Source: Janthinobacterium sp. 1_2014MBL_MicDiv
Lineage (GTDB): Bacteria > Pseudomonadota > Gammaproteobacteria > Burkholderiales > Burkholderiaceae_D
DNA length: 64,000 bases
Direction of reading: 5' to 3'
Assembly: GCF_001865675.1 (NCBI RefSeq)
Contig: NZ_CP011319.1
Location: 620,001-684,000 of the forward strand
Positions 9,306 to 17,716 of the stretch are shown one piece after another (position 1 is the first letter of the stretch; each line of letters opens with the position of its first letter). Made by a program: the position numbers and the translations under genes. A model generated the notes under the pieces. The model made no database searches, was not told the DNA's origin, and worked only from the letters and a program-made list of their open reading frames with translations.

Positions 9306-10886
9306 TTATTCCTGCCTGGCGGCGCCACGGCGGGCGGCGCGCGACAGCAGGAAGGCCGTCAGCAGGGCCAGCGCGGCCAGGGCCAGCACCAGTTTGTTGC
9401 CGTACAGGATGTATGGCGTCATGCCGCCCATGCCCTGCACCTTGGCCGCCAGCGTGGCTTGCTGTTCCGGCGGCAGCAGGCTTTGCACCACGCCCTTGCC
9501 GTCGATGACGGCCGTGGCGCCCGTGTTCGTCGAGCGCAGCATCGGGCGGCCCGTTTCCAGGCTGCGCATCTGCGAAATCTGCAGATGCTGCGGGATGGCG
9601 ATCGAGTCGCCGAACCACGCCAGGTTCGAGATATTCAGCAGCACCGACGCCGATTGCTTGCCGCTGCGGTGGGCGCTGGCCAGCTGGCCGGCGATTTCCT
9701 CGCCAAACAGGTCTTCATAGCAGATATTCGGCAGCACCAGCTGGTCGCGCACGGGCAAAGGCGCTTGCACTTCGGCGCCGCGGCCCATGTCGCCCAGCGG
9801 GATGGCCATCATGGCGACAAACCAGTGCAGGCCAGGCGGCACGAATTCGCCGAACGGCACCAGGTGGTGCTTGCGGTACTGGTAGTACGGGCCCGGCGTG
9901 CTGTTGGGCGTGATCCCCAGCGCCGCATTGTAGAAGCGCTGCTGCTCGTCGAGCACGGGCATGCCGACCAGGATCGTGCTGCCCGTCTGCTGCGCGTACG
10001 TGGCCAGGTTGTCGAGATAGCCGGCCGGCAGCTGGTGCGGCAACACGGTGACGGCCGTCTCCGGCGTGGCGATCAGGTCGGCCGGGGCGCTGGTGATGGC
10101 GTTCTGGTACATCTGCAGGGCGCCGAGCACGAAGCCGGGGTCGAATTTCTGCTGCTGCGGCACATTGCCCTGCAACAGGCGCACCGTGATCGGACGTCCC
10201 ACCGGGTGGGTCCAGTTCACGTATTGCAGGCCGATACCGGCCGCGTACAGCGCCACCAGGCCGCCCAGCGCGTTCCAGCGCGTGCGGTGCGTCAGCAAGA
10301 GCAGGGCGCCGGCGGACAGGGCTGCCAGCCAGCCCAGGCCATACGCGCCGACGATGGGGGCAAAGCCGCTCAGCGGGCCGGTATTGTGGGCGTAGCCCGT
10401 GGCCAGCCACGGGAAGCCTGTAAACAGCCAGCCGCGCGTCCATTCGAACAGGGTCCACAGGGATGGCAAGATCAACAGCGTCATTGCCGGCAGCGACAGC
10501 ACCCAGCGGCGGCGCAGCCAGGCGGCCGCGCCCATGGCCAGCGCCACGTAGATGGCCATCAGCAGCGCGAGCAGGGCCACGGCGATGACGGCGATCGGCG
10601 CGGCCATGTCGCCATAGCGGTGCATGGAGATATACAGCCAGTGCGTGCCGGCCGCGCACCAGCCGAAGCCATAGGCCCAGCCGATCAGCGCACCGCTTTT
10701 CACGCTCGCGGCGCGCAGCACCTGGTAGAACAGCACGCCCAGGCTGAGGATTTGCAGCGGCCAGTAGCCGAAAGGGGCGAACGCCAGCACGGCGACGGCG
10801 CCGGCGATGGCGGCAGTCAGCATGCGCGCCCACGTGCTGCGGGGCGGTTTGGCGGGGGCGTTGGGGTCGGCGCGTCTGAAACGCAT
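9306..10886 (-). CDS. lnt: Apolipoprotein N-acyltransferase
   Basis: Lnt adds the third acyl chain to lipoproteins on the periplasmic face of the inner membrane. The 526-residue protein has several membrane helices in the first 220 residues and a C-terminal nitrilase domain. The catalytic triad is visible as E276 (ATPETAV), K339 (YRKHHLVPFGEF) and C389 (NICYEDLFGE). It starts 16 bases after corC, the usual betaproteobacterial pairing. Confidence 0.96.
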   Translation of the reverse strand: MRFRRADPNAPAKPPRSTWARMLTAAIAGAVAVLAFAPFGYWPLQILSLGVLFYQVLRAASVKSGALIGWAYGFGWCAAGTHWLYISMHRYGDMAAPIAVIAVALLALLMAIYVALAMGAAAWLRRRWVLSLPAMTLLILPSLWTLFEWTRGWLFTGFPWLATGYAHNTGPLSGFAPIVGAYGLGWLAALSAGALLLLTHRTRWNALGGLVALYAAGIGLQYVNWTHPVGRPITVRLLQGNVPQQQKFDPGFVLGALQMYQNAITSAPADLIATPETAVTVLPHQLPAGYLDNLATYAQQTGSTILVGMPVLDEQQRFYNAALGITPNSTPGPYYQYRKHHLVPFGEFVPPGLHWFVAMMAIPLGDMGRGAEVQAPLPVRDQLVLPNICYEDLFGEEIAGQLASAHRSGKQSASVLLNISNLAWFGDSIAIPQHLQISQMRSLETGRPMLRSTNTGATAVIDGKGVVQSLLPPEQQATLAAKVQGMGGMTPYILYGNKLVLALAALALLTAFLLSRAARRGAARQE

Positions 10887-10902
10887 TTACAGCACGCGCA
10901 TG

Positions 10903-11781
10903 TCAGAGTTCCAGTTCCGGCACGTTGGGCAGGCGCTCGACGAGCAGCACGTGCACCTGGCGCGCATCGGCGCGCAGCACCTCGAAGCGCAGGTTGCCCA
11001 GGTCGAAGATATCGCCCTTGTGCGCCATGCGGCCCAGGTACTTCGAGACCAGGCCGCCGATGGTGTCGACGTCGTCGTCCACCAGGTGGCTGCCCACTTC
11101 CTCGTTGAATTGTTCGATTTCCGTCAGCGCCTTGACGCGCCAGCGGGGGCCGAACTGGCCTTCCTTCAGCGACAGGATATTGTCCTCGGCTTCGTCGAAG
11201 TCGTATTCGTCCTCGATATCGCCGACGATCTGTTCCAGCACGTCTTCGATGGTGATCAGGCCGGCGACGCCGCTGTATTCATCGACGACGATGGCCATGT
11301 GATTGTGGTTGGCGCGGAAATCGCGCAGCAGCACATTCAGGCGTTTCGATTCGGGGATGAAGATGGCGGGGCGCAGCATGTCGCGGACGTCGAAAGTTTC
11401 TTCCGCGTAATAACGCAGCAAGTCTTTCGCCAGCAGGATGCCGATAACCTTGTCGCGCTCGCCTTCGATCGCGGGGAAGCGCGAGTGGGCGGTGGACAGG
11501 ACTTCGGGCATCCATTCCTCGATCGGCTTGCTGATGTCGATGACATCCATTTGCGAGCGGGGAATCATGATGTCGCGCGCGCAGAGATCCGATACCTGGA
11601 ACACGCCTTCGATCATCGACAGGGCGTCGGCGTCGATCAGCTTGCGTTCATGCGCATCGTGTAGAACATCGAGCAATTCTGCACGGTTCTCTGGCTCGGG
11701 GGAAATGAGTGCGGTCAGGCGTTCAAACAGTGACCGGTGGGGCTTGACGTCAGTTCTGACGCCACTAGGGTGCTCGGGCAT
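10903..11781 (-). CDS. corC: CorC/HlyC-family CBS-domain protein
   Basis: This is a cytoplasmic 292-residue protein with two CBS domains (about residues 60-190) followed by a C-terminal transporter-associated CorC_HlyC domain. CorC is linked to magnesium/cobalt export, though in many bacteria the small soluble form is mainly known as a partner of the lnt operon. No membrane segment is seen, which separates it from the larger CNNM-type transporters. A 116-base gap separates it from the DUF4259 gene upstream. Confidence 0.9.
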   Translation of the reverse strand: MPEHPSGVRTDVKPHRSLFERLTALISPEPENRAELLDVLHDAHERKLIDADALSMIEGVFQVSDLCARDIMIPRSQMDVIDISKPIEEWMPEVLSTAHSRFPAIEGERDKVIGILLAKDLLRYYAEETFDVRDMLRPAIFIPESKRLNVLLRDFRANHNHMAIVVDEYSGVAGLITIEDVLEQIVGDIEDEYDFDEAEDNILSLKEGQFGPRWRVKALTEIEQFNEEVGSHLVDDDVDTIGGLVSKYLGRMAHKGDIFDLGNLRFEVLRADARQVHVLLVERLPNVPELEL

Positions 11782-11897
11782 AGGAGGCGTGAGCCGTTGT
11801 TGCGAAGGGATATAGGATACACCAAAAGTGGGGCGTTACCGGATTTCCCCGCTTTTGATGCAAATTTAATACGCATAATGCGCCGTAGCGCGACGTT

Positions 11898-12317
11898 TCA
11901 AGCCTCCGGGCCCAGCACGCGGGCGCGCAAGTCCGCCACGTCCGCCTGCCAGTCGGCGTAATGCTCGCTGTCCTGCCACAGCTGGCGCAGTTCCGACGCA
12001 TCGGCCGTGATGCGCTCGAAGGCCAGGCGCGCCTTGTCCAGCAACGGCGGCGCGACTTTCTTCTTGCAGGCCGCCACCCATTCGTCCACTTCGGCGGTGG
12101 CCGGGTCATCCTCGCCCGGATTTCCCAGCAGGCGGGCGATCACTTCCAGCGCGGCCAGCGCCTCGGCGGCGAACGGCGCCTCGAGTTCGGCTTGCGGGCT
12201 GTCGATGACGTTGTCGAGCGTCGTCTCGACCAGTTCCAGGGTTTTATATTCGTGCAAGTCCTGCGCCCAATCCATGGCGTAGTCGTTGCCGAAGGCGTCG
12301 GTGGCCCAGGTTCCCAT
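11898..12317 (-). CDS. DUF4259 domain-containing protein
   Basis: The frame is open further upstream, but the ATG at 12317 gives a 139-residue product starting MGTWATDAFGNDYAMDWAQDL, the typical DUF4259 opening. The rest is helical and acidic, with no catalytic motif or membrane segment. The function of the family is unknown. It begins 4 bases after the ybeY stop and so sits inside the otherwise standard miaB-phoH-ybeY-corC-lnt order. Confidence 0.8.
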   Translation of the reverse strand: MGTWATDAFGNDYAMDWAQDLHEYKTLELVETTLDNVIDSPQAELEAPFAAEALAALEVIARLLGNPGEDDPATAEVDEWVAACKKKVAPPLLDKARLAFERITADASELRQLWQDSEHYADWQADVADLRARVLGPEA

Positions 12318-12321
12318 GCGC

Positions 12322-12786
12322 TTACTCCTTGTACGGGTCGGTAATGCCGAGCTTGGCCAGGATCTCCGTTTCCAGCCCTTCCATCTCGCTTGCTTCCTCG
12401 TCATCCATGTGGTCGTAGCCTTGCGCATGCAGCACGCCATGCACGATCAGGTGGGCCGTGTGTTCTTCCACGCCCTTCTTTTGCTCCTGCGCTTCCTTTT
12501 CCAGCACGTCCGTGCACAGGATGATGTCGGCGCGCGTCGGCTCGTCGTCGCCCAGCTCTTCGCCTTCGTTGTAGGCAAAGGTCAGCACGTTGGTGGCGTA
12601 GTCCTTTTCGCGGTAGTCGCGGTTCAGGCTACGGCCTTCCTCTGCGTCGACGAAGCGGATCGTGAATTCGGCCGGGGCGAACAGGGCCGCCTTGACCCAG
12701 CGGCGCACTTTCGGCCGCGTGATCAGGGTTTCCAGGCGGGCATCCGGATATTGCACGGACAGGGACAGTTTATTTTTTTCGGACAT
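12322..12786 (-). CDS. ybeY: Endoribonuclease YbeY
   Basis: YbeY takes part in 16S rRNA 3'-end maturation and ribosome quality control. The 154-residue protein carries the zinc motif HGVLHAQGYDH with ligands H116, H120 and H126. Its start lies inside the end of phoH (17-base overlap), consistent with the usual coupling of these two genes. Confidence 0.95.
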   Translation of the reverse strand: MSEKNKLSLSVQYPDARLETLITRPKVRRWVKAALFAPAEFTIRFVDAEEGRSLNRDYREKDYATNVLTFAYNEGEELGDDEPTRADIILCTDVLEKEAQEQKKGVEEHTAHLIVHGVLHAQGYDHMDDEEASEMEGLETEILAKLGITDPYKE

Positions 12787-13834
12787 TTTTGGCGCTGGCT
12801 GGTTTCAATAGGGGGAGCAACTGGGCGGCGTCGGCACTGGCTGCCTGCGCTGTTTCATAGGCGTCGACGATGCGGGCGACGAGCGGATGGCGCACCACGT
12901 CGGTGCTGTTAAATTGCGTGAAGCCGATGCCGCGCACGTCTTTCAGCACGTGCACGGCGTCGATCAGGCCGCTCGTCTGGCTCTTGTGCAGGTCGACCTG
13001 CGTGACGTCGCCCGTCACCACGGCCTTGCTGCCAAAGCCGATGCGTGTCAGGAACATCTTCATCTGTTCGACGGTGGTGTTTTGCGCCTCGTCGAGGATG
13101 ACGAAGGCGTGGTTCAGGGTGCGCCCGCGCATGTAGGCCAGCGGGGCGATCTCGATCACCTGTTTTTCAAACAGTTTTTGCGTGCGGTCAAAGCCCAGCA
13201 AATCATACAGCGCATCGTACAGGGGACGCAGGTAGGGATCGACCTTTTGCGCCAGGTCGCCCGGCAGGAAGCCCAGGCGCTCGCCCGCTTCGACGGCGGG
13301 GCGCGTCAGGATGATGCGCTTGACGGCGTCGCGTTCGAGCGCGTCGACGGCGCAGGCGACGGCCAGGTAGGTCTTGCCCGTGCCGGCCGGGCCCACGCCG
13401 AAGCTGATGTCGTGCTCGAGGATGTCGCGCAGGTAGGCGATCTGGTGCGGCGTGCGCCCGCGCAGGTCGCTGCGCCGCGTCTTCAGCACGGGGCTGGCGA
13501 TGTCCGGCTCGACGAAGGTGCTGACGGGCGCGTTGGCATGGTGTTCCGAGGCGGCGGACAGGCCCGCGCGCTGCTCCACCAGGGCCAGCTGGACTTCTTC
13601 CAGCGGCACGACCTTGTTGGCGATGGCGTAGAACTGCTCGAGGATTTCCACGGCGCGCGCGGCATTGCTGCCGCCGACGATGAATTTCTCGCCGCGGCGG
13701 AAGATCGTCACGTCGAGGGCGGCGGAAATCTGGCGCAGGTTTTCATCGAGCGGTCCGCACAGGTGCGCCAGGCGCGTGTTGTCGAGCGGTTCGGGGATGA
13801 AATAATGCGGCTGTATCGGGGCTTTGGTTTTCAA
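12770..13834 (-). CDS. phoH: PhoH-family ATPase
   Basis: A 354-residue PhoH/YbeZ-type protein. An N-terminal KH-like region is followed by the P-loop GPAGTGKT at residues 148-155 and the Walker B strand FVILDEAQ. YbeZ interacts with YbeY in other bacteria, in line with the overlapping genes here. The start codon appears to be TTG at 13834, overlapping the miaB stop as TTGA; no in-frame ATG is nearby. Confidence 0.93.
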   Translation of the reverse strand: MKTKAPIQPHYFIPEPLDNTRLAHLCGPLDENLRQISAALDVTIFRRGEKFIVGGSNAARAVEILEQFYAIANKVVPLEEVQLALVEQRAGLSAASEHHANAPVSTFVEPDIASPVLKTRRSDLRGRTPHQIAYLRDILEHDISFGVGPAGTGKTYLAVACAVDALERDAVKRIILTRPAVEAGERLGFLPGDLAQKVDPYLRPLYDALYDLLGFDRTQKLFEKQVIEIAPLAYMRGRTLNHAFVILDEAQNTTVEQMKMFLTRIGFGSKAVVTGDVTQVDLHKSQTSGLIDAVHVLKDVRGIGFTQFNSTDVVRHPLVARIVDAYETAQAASADAAQLLPLLKPASAKNVRKK

Positions 13835-15198
13835 CTGGCTCTTTTCAATGCTTGGGCGCCGGCGACGAGTTCGCCGCGCAGGGTGTAGGAATGGCTTTCG
13901 GTGATGCGCACGTCGACCAGCTGGCCGATCAGTTGCAAACCGTCGGGGCCGGCGTCGAAATTGACCACGCGGTTGTTTTCCGTGCGGCCTTGCAGTTCGC
14001 GATCAATCGTATCCTTCTTCGAGCGGCCTTCGACGAGGATGGTTTGCACCGTGCCGACCATGGCCAGGCTGTACTTGCGCGTGTTGGCGTCGATGGCTGC
14101 CTGCAGTTGTTGTAAGCGAGCAAGTTTTACGTCGTGCGGCGTGTCGTCTTCCAGGTTGGCGGCCGGCGTGCCGGGGCGCTTGCTGAAGATGAAACTGTAG
14201 CTGTTGTCGAAGCCCACGTCGGCGATCAGTTTCATCATGGCGTCGAAGTCGGCCTGGGTTTCACCGGGGAAACCGACGATGAAATCCGAGGAAATGGCCA
14301 TGTTCGGGCGCACGGCGCGGATGCGGCGGATGATGGACTTGTATTCGAGGCCCGTGTAGCCGCGCTTCATGGCGCCCAGCACCTTGTCGGAGCCGTGCTG
14401 CGCCGGCAGGTACAGGTGGTCGACCAGCTGCGGGATCTTCGCGTAGGCGTCGATCAGGCGCTGCGTGAATTCCTTCGGATGGCTGGTGACGAAGCGCATG
14501 CGTTCGATGCCGGGAATGTCGGCCACGTATTCGAGCAGCAGGGCGAAGTCGGCGATGTCGCCGCCTTCCATCGCGCCGCGGTAGGCATTCACGTTCTGTC
14601 CCAGCAGGGTGATTTCCTTGACGCCCTGGGCGGCCAGCCCGGCCACTTCCGTCAGCACGTCCTCGAAGCGGCGCGACACTTCCTCGCCGCGCGTGTAGGG
14701 CACCACGCAATAGCTGCAGTACTTGCTGCAACCTTCCATGATGGAGACGAAGGCCGAGGCGCCCTCCACCTTGGCCGGCGGCATGTGGTCGAACTTTTCG
14801 ATTTCGGGGAAGCTGATGTCGACTTGCGAGGCGCCGCTGGCGCGGCGCAGCTCGATCATCTGCGGCAGGCGGTGCAGCGTCTGCGGGCCGAACACCATGT
14901 CGACATACGGCGCGCGCTTGACGATGGCATCGCCTTCCTGCGAGGCCACGCAGCCGCCCACGCCGATCAACAGGTGTGGCTTGGCCAGCTTCAGTTCGCG
15001 CAGGCGGCCCAGGTCGGAAAACACTTTTTCCTGCGCCTTTTCGCGCACGGAGCAGGTATTGAGCAAGATGACGTCGGCGTCTTCCGGGTGCTCGGTGCGC
15101 ACCAGGCCATCGGAGGCGCCCAGCACATCGGCCATCTTGTCCGAGTCGTACTCGTTCATCTGGCAGCCGAAGGTTTTGATGAATACTTTTTTCTGCAT
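13831..15198 (-). CDS. miaB: tRNA-2-methylthio-N6-dimethylallyladenosine synthase
   Basis: MiaB is the radical-SAM methylthiotransferase that makes ms2i6A37 in tRNAs, acting after MiaA (encoded at 38137 in this window). The 455-residue protein has the three UPF0004 cysteines C12, C49 and C83 for the auxiliary cluster, the radical-SAM motif C157-x3-C161-x2-C164 (CSKYCSYC), and a C-terminal TRAM domain. It is the first gene of the phoH-ybeY run. Confidence 0.97.
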   Translation of the reverse strand: MQKKVFIKTFGCQMNEYDSDKMADVLGASDGLVRTEHPEDADVILLNTCSVREKAQEKVFSDLGRLRELKLAKPHLLIGVGGCVASQEGDAIVKRAPYVDMVFGPQTLHRLPQMIELRRASGASQVDISFPEIEKFDHMPPAKVEGASAFVSIMEGCSKYCSYCVVPYTRGEEVSRRFEDVLTEVAGLAAQGVKEITLLGQNVNAYRGAMEGGDIADFALLLEYVADIPGIERMRFVTSHPKEFTQRLIDAYAKIPQLVDHLYLPAQHGSDKVLGAMKRGYTGLEYKSIIRRIRAVRPNMAISSDFIVGFPGETQADFDAMMKLIADVGFDNSYSFIFSKRPGTPAANLEDDTPHDVKLARLQQLQAAIDANTRKYSLAMVGTVQTILVEGRSKKDTIDRELQGRTENNRVVNFDAGPDGLQLIGQLVDVRITESHSYTLRGELVAGAQALKRAS

Positions 15199-15836
15199 GG
15201 AGTCTGGCGCTTATCGGTAAATGTGGCGGCAAATAAGATGGCTGGGCAGGATGCTGTCGGGCAGGGGAGCGCTCAGGGCGGGGCGCGGTGGATGACCGGC
15301 CGGGCGTCTCTGGCTGCCCGGTGGCAGGCTCGCTGCAAGTTCAGTCCATAGTTTAGCGTAAATCGCCGGGACGGGCCATGTCGTGCTTACCTTGCCGACA
15401 AGATTTCGAGATGGAAACGTTGACGATGATGGCGATGCTGCAAAGCATTTATTGCCCTGCGTCACCATTGATTTGTAACAAGTTGCTGCAAGGCCTTGTG
15501 TGCGCCCGCAGGCATCCTAATGTGTTGAAAAGGCATCGTTGTTAAGCCAACCAGCACCTTGATTGATCTTTAACAATCAAGAAGGTTGCGCGAGGCGCGG
15601 ATGCTGCCTGTTTGGGCTAGTATATTGTCTTATATGCAATTCATTTCATCGGATTGCAGTGCTATTTACTCACGCGGCAAGCTGCGCACGTTGGCTGGAC
15701 GTGGCTGTGCGAGTCCTGTGCAGGCAGTGCGATAGGAGGGGAGGGGCTGACGGTTTTGAAATACTTTTAAACACTCTAAGCCAGCCTTAAGTTCGTATCG
15801 GCATTATTTTCAACATTCACTAGACGAGGAAAAATC
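15199..15836. other. Long intergenic region with no convincing gene
   Basis: This is 638 bases between miaB and the divergently oriented HTH gene. Short open frames on both strands have no Shine-Dalgarno and no recognisable content. A hairpin, CTTGATTG...CAATCAAG, is at 15558-15581. An AT-rich stretch, AGTATATTGTCTTATATGCA, begins at about 15618 and shares AGTATATTG with the region before the ArsR-type gene at 21282. The region is long enough to hold the miaB promoter and a long leader for the HTH gene. Confidence 0.5.
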
Positions 15837-16163
15837 ATGGCACATCATGCATTAGCATCGCAAGAGACGTACAACCCTAACCACCTGCTCGATATTCTGC
15901 TGAGCAAGATGCAGCTGAAAAACGACGCAGCCCTGTCGCGCCTGCTCGAAGTGGCGCCACCGGTCATCAGCAAGATTCGCCACCACCGCTTGCCGGTCGG
16001 CGCGTCGTTGCTGATCCGCATGCACGAAGTGACGGGCATGAGCATCCGCGACCTGCGTGACTTGATGGGCGACCGCCGCACCAAGTACCGTTTGTCCGAC
16101 GCCCAGGGCCGTCCAAAAGCGGAAGACCGCGGCGATGCGCAAGAATCGAATTACGCGCACTGA
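15837..16163 (+). CDS. Small HTH-like DNA-binding protein
   Basis: A 108-residue protein with a good Shine-Dalgarno (GAGGA, 7 bases upstream of the ATG). Residues 30-85 look like a Cro/CI-type helix-turn-helix, although no phage or toxin-antitoxin partner is adjacent: NDAALSRLLEVAPPVISKIRHHRLPVG and on contains plausible recognition helices. The C-terminal tail is charged and probably disordered. I do not recognise a named family. It is monocistronic, with a hairpin downstream at 16258. A regulatory role is inferred only from the fold prediction. Confidence 0.7.
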   Translation: MAHHALASQETYNPNHLLDILLSKMQLKNDAALSRLLEVAPPVISKIRHHRLPVGASLLIRMHEVTGMSIRDLRDLMGDRRTKYRLSDAQGRPKAEDRGDAQESNYAH

Positions 16164-16257
16164 TGTGGCGGTCGCGCGCTGACTGTTCCGCTTGCGTAGC
16201 TGCTGGCGGCAACAGGCTGGCGTGGACCGGGCAGGATGGATGTGTTGCAGTACCCAT

Positions 16258-16287
16258 AACGGCTTTCGCCTCCAGGCGAGGGCCGTT
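16258..16287 (+). terminator. Probable intrinsic terminator after the HTH gene
   Basis: The arms AACGGC (16258-16263) and GCCGTT (16282-16287) enclose an inner CGCC/GGCG stem. The following sequence is only moderately T-rich, so strength is uncertain. It lies between convergent genes. Confidence 0.5.
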
Positions 16288-16326
16288 TGCGTTTGCGGCT
16301 TTGTCTGCCGAGCCAGCTTGATGGCG

Positions 16327-17172
16327 TCAGCTTAGCAAGGCCGTGGTGATTTCGTCGTAGCGCAATTCCGTTTCGCGGAACAGCTGCAGATACGTTTCCT
16401 CGCCCAGGCCCAGCGCATCCCAGGCCACCGGCGACACGCGCGGCACCATGTCGTCGCCCGCCTGCGCCAGGTCGAGCGCGCAGACGATGGCATTGGCCAC
16501 GTGGATCAGTGCGGCCAGGAAACCTGCCCCCGGCGCTTCCGGCTGCAGGTAGTTGCCGATCGCCAGGCGCATGGTGTCGGAGAAATTCCAGTGTTCGGCC
16601 AGCGCCACGCCCGCCTGCACGTGGTCGACGCCGAGCACGGCTTGCTCCGCCTCGAGCAGGCTGCAATCGTGCGCCGCCTGGTGGGCGATGACTTGCGCGT
16701 ACTGCGTGGGGAAACTGCTGACCAGCACGAGGCGGCCGATGTTGTGCAGCAAGCCGGCCGTAAACGCGTAATCCTGGTTGAAGCGGATCTGCCGCGCCAG
16801 CACCTTGGCGCAGCCGGCCGTGGCCACCGAGTGGCGCCAGAACGCCTTGTCGTCGAAGCCGGGACAGCGGCCCTCGGGGAAGCAGCCCGTGATGGCGGCC
16901 GAGGTGATCAGGCTGCGCGTGGTCTGGAAGCCCAGATAGGTAATCGCTTGCTGGATGGTGGTGGCCTTCACCTGCAAGCCGTATTGCGAGGAGTTGGCCA
17001 GGCGCAAGGTCTTCGCCGTCAGGGCCTGGTCGTACGACACTTTCTTGGCCAGCACGGAAATATCCACGTCGTCCTGGTCGATGCTGTTCAACAGCTCCAT
17101 GACCACGGCGGGCAGCGAAGGCAGGTCATCGAGGTGGGCGACGATATCGTCGAGCGTCAGCTGGGTGCTCAT
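16327..17172 (-). CDS. HDOD-domain signalling protein
   Basis: A single HDOD domain fills the 281-residue protein (PSLPAVVMELLNSIDQDDVDI at the start, LLHNIGRLVL in the middle). HDOD proteins are HD-superfamily relatives without confirmed hydrolase activity, linked to two-component and cyclic-di-GMP signalling. The motif reads LLHNIG rather than LLHDIG, so the catalytic aspartate is absent. Its ATG overlaps the stop of the small upstream gene (ATGA). Confidence 0.85.
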   Translation of the reverse strand: MSTQLTLDDIVAHLDDLPSLPAVVMELLNSIDQDDVDISVLAKKVSYDQALTAKTLRLANSSQYGLQVKATTIQQAITYLGFQTTRSLITSAAITGCFPEGRCPGFDDKAFWRHSVATAGCAKVLARQIRFNQDYAFTAGLLHNIGRLVLVSSFPTQYAQVIAHQAAHDCSLLEAEQAVLGVDHVQAGVALAEHWNFSDTMRLAIGNYLQPEAPGAGFLAALIHVANAIVCALDLAQAGDDMVPRVSPVAWDALGLGEETYLQLFRETELRYDEITTALLS

Positions 17173-17507
17173 GCCGCACCTCCCGTGCCGAGGCGATAAT
17201 TGCTGACATAGCTGCGCAGCAAGGTGGTGGCCGCCTCGGCGGGATCGTCGGGGTCATGCTTGCGGAACAGGTAAGCGAGCCGTTCGCGGTCGGCGGCCTG
17301 CTGCGCGGCGATGGCTTCCGGCGAGGGCGGCGGCGCCTGGATCGGCAGCATGTCGATGCCGTGGCGTGGCATCAGGGCCAGCATGTTTTCCGTCAGCACG
17401 GCGCCTTGCGGCAACAGCACGTGTCCATGCGCATCGAGCAAGACGTCCGACAGGATCATGCCAGGACGAACTTGTTCCAAAGGTAAGTGTTGATGCGTGA
17501 CCGGCAT
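17169..17507 (-). CDS. Small protein resembling the N-terminal domain of HD-GYP proteins
   Basis: A 112-residue protein with a clear AAGGAG Shine-Dalgarno. The segment LEQVRPGMILSDVLLDAHG, then LLPQGAVLTENML, resembles the small beta domain (DUF3391-like) often found ahead of HD-GYP phosphodiesterase domains. Here that domain stands alone and is translationally coupled to the HDOD protein. The pair may act as a split version of a domain-plus-HD signalling protein. Function is inferred, not known. Confidence 0.6.
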   Translation of the reverse strand: MPVTHQHLPLEQVRPGMILSDVLLDAHGHVLLPQGAVLTENMLALMPRHGIDMLPIQAPPPSPEAIAAQQAADRERLAYLFRKHDPDDPAEAATTLLRSYVSNYRLGTGGAA

Positions 17508-17716
17508 GACGACTCCTTATGATGATTGCGGGATATTACCATTGCCATGTCGCAATGTCTCAACCTGGATCAATGCCCCTGCTGGCGGCAGGGTGCTGTA
17601 AATCTTGCCAATAAGCATGTCATACCGTACATTTCAAGTTGTGCTGACGTGTTGCTGACGTATCTGTGCCCGCGCCGCGGGCCAGCGACCGGCCAGGCGC
17701 GGGGGAGTGTTGATTG

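Noticed and set aside
15563..15790. 75-codon open frame before the HTH gene
   Set aside because: It has no Shine-Dalgarno and no recognisable protein features; it overlaps the likely promoter region.
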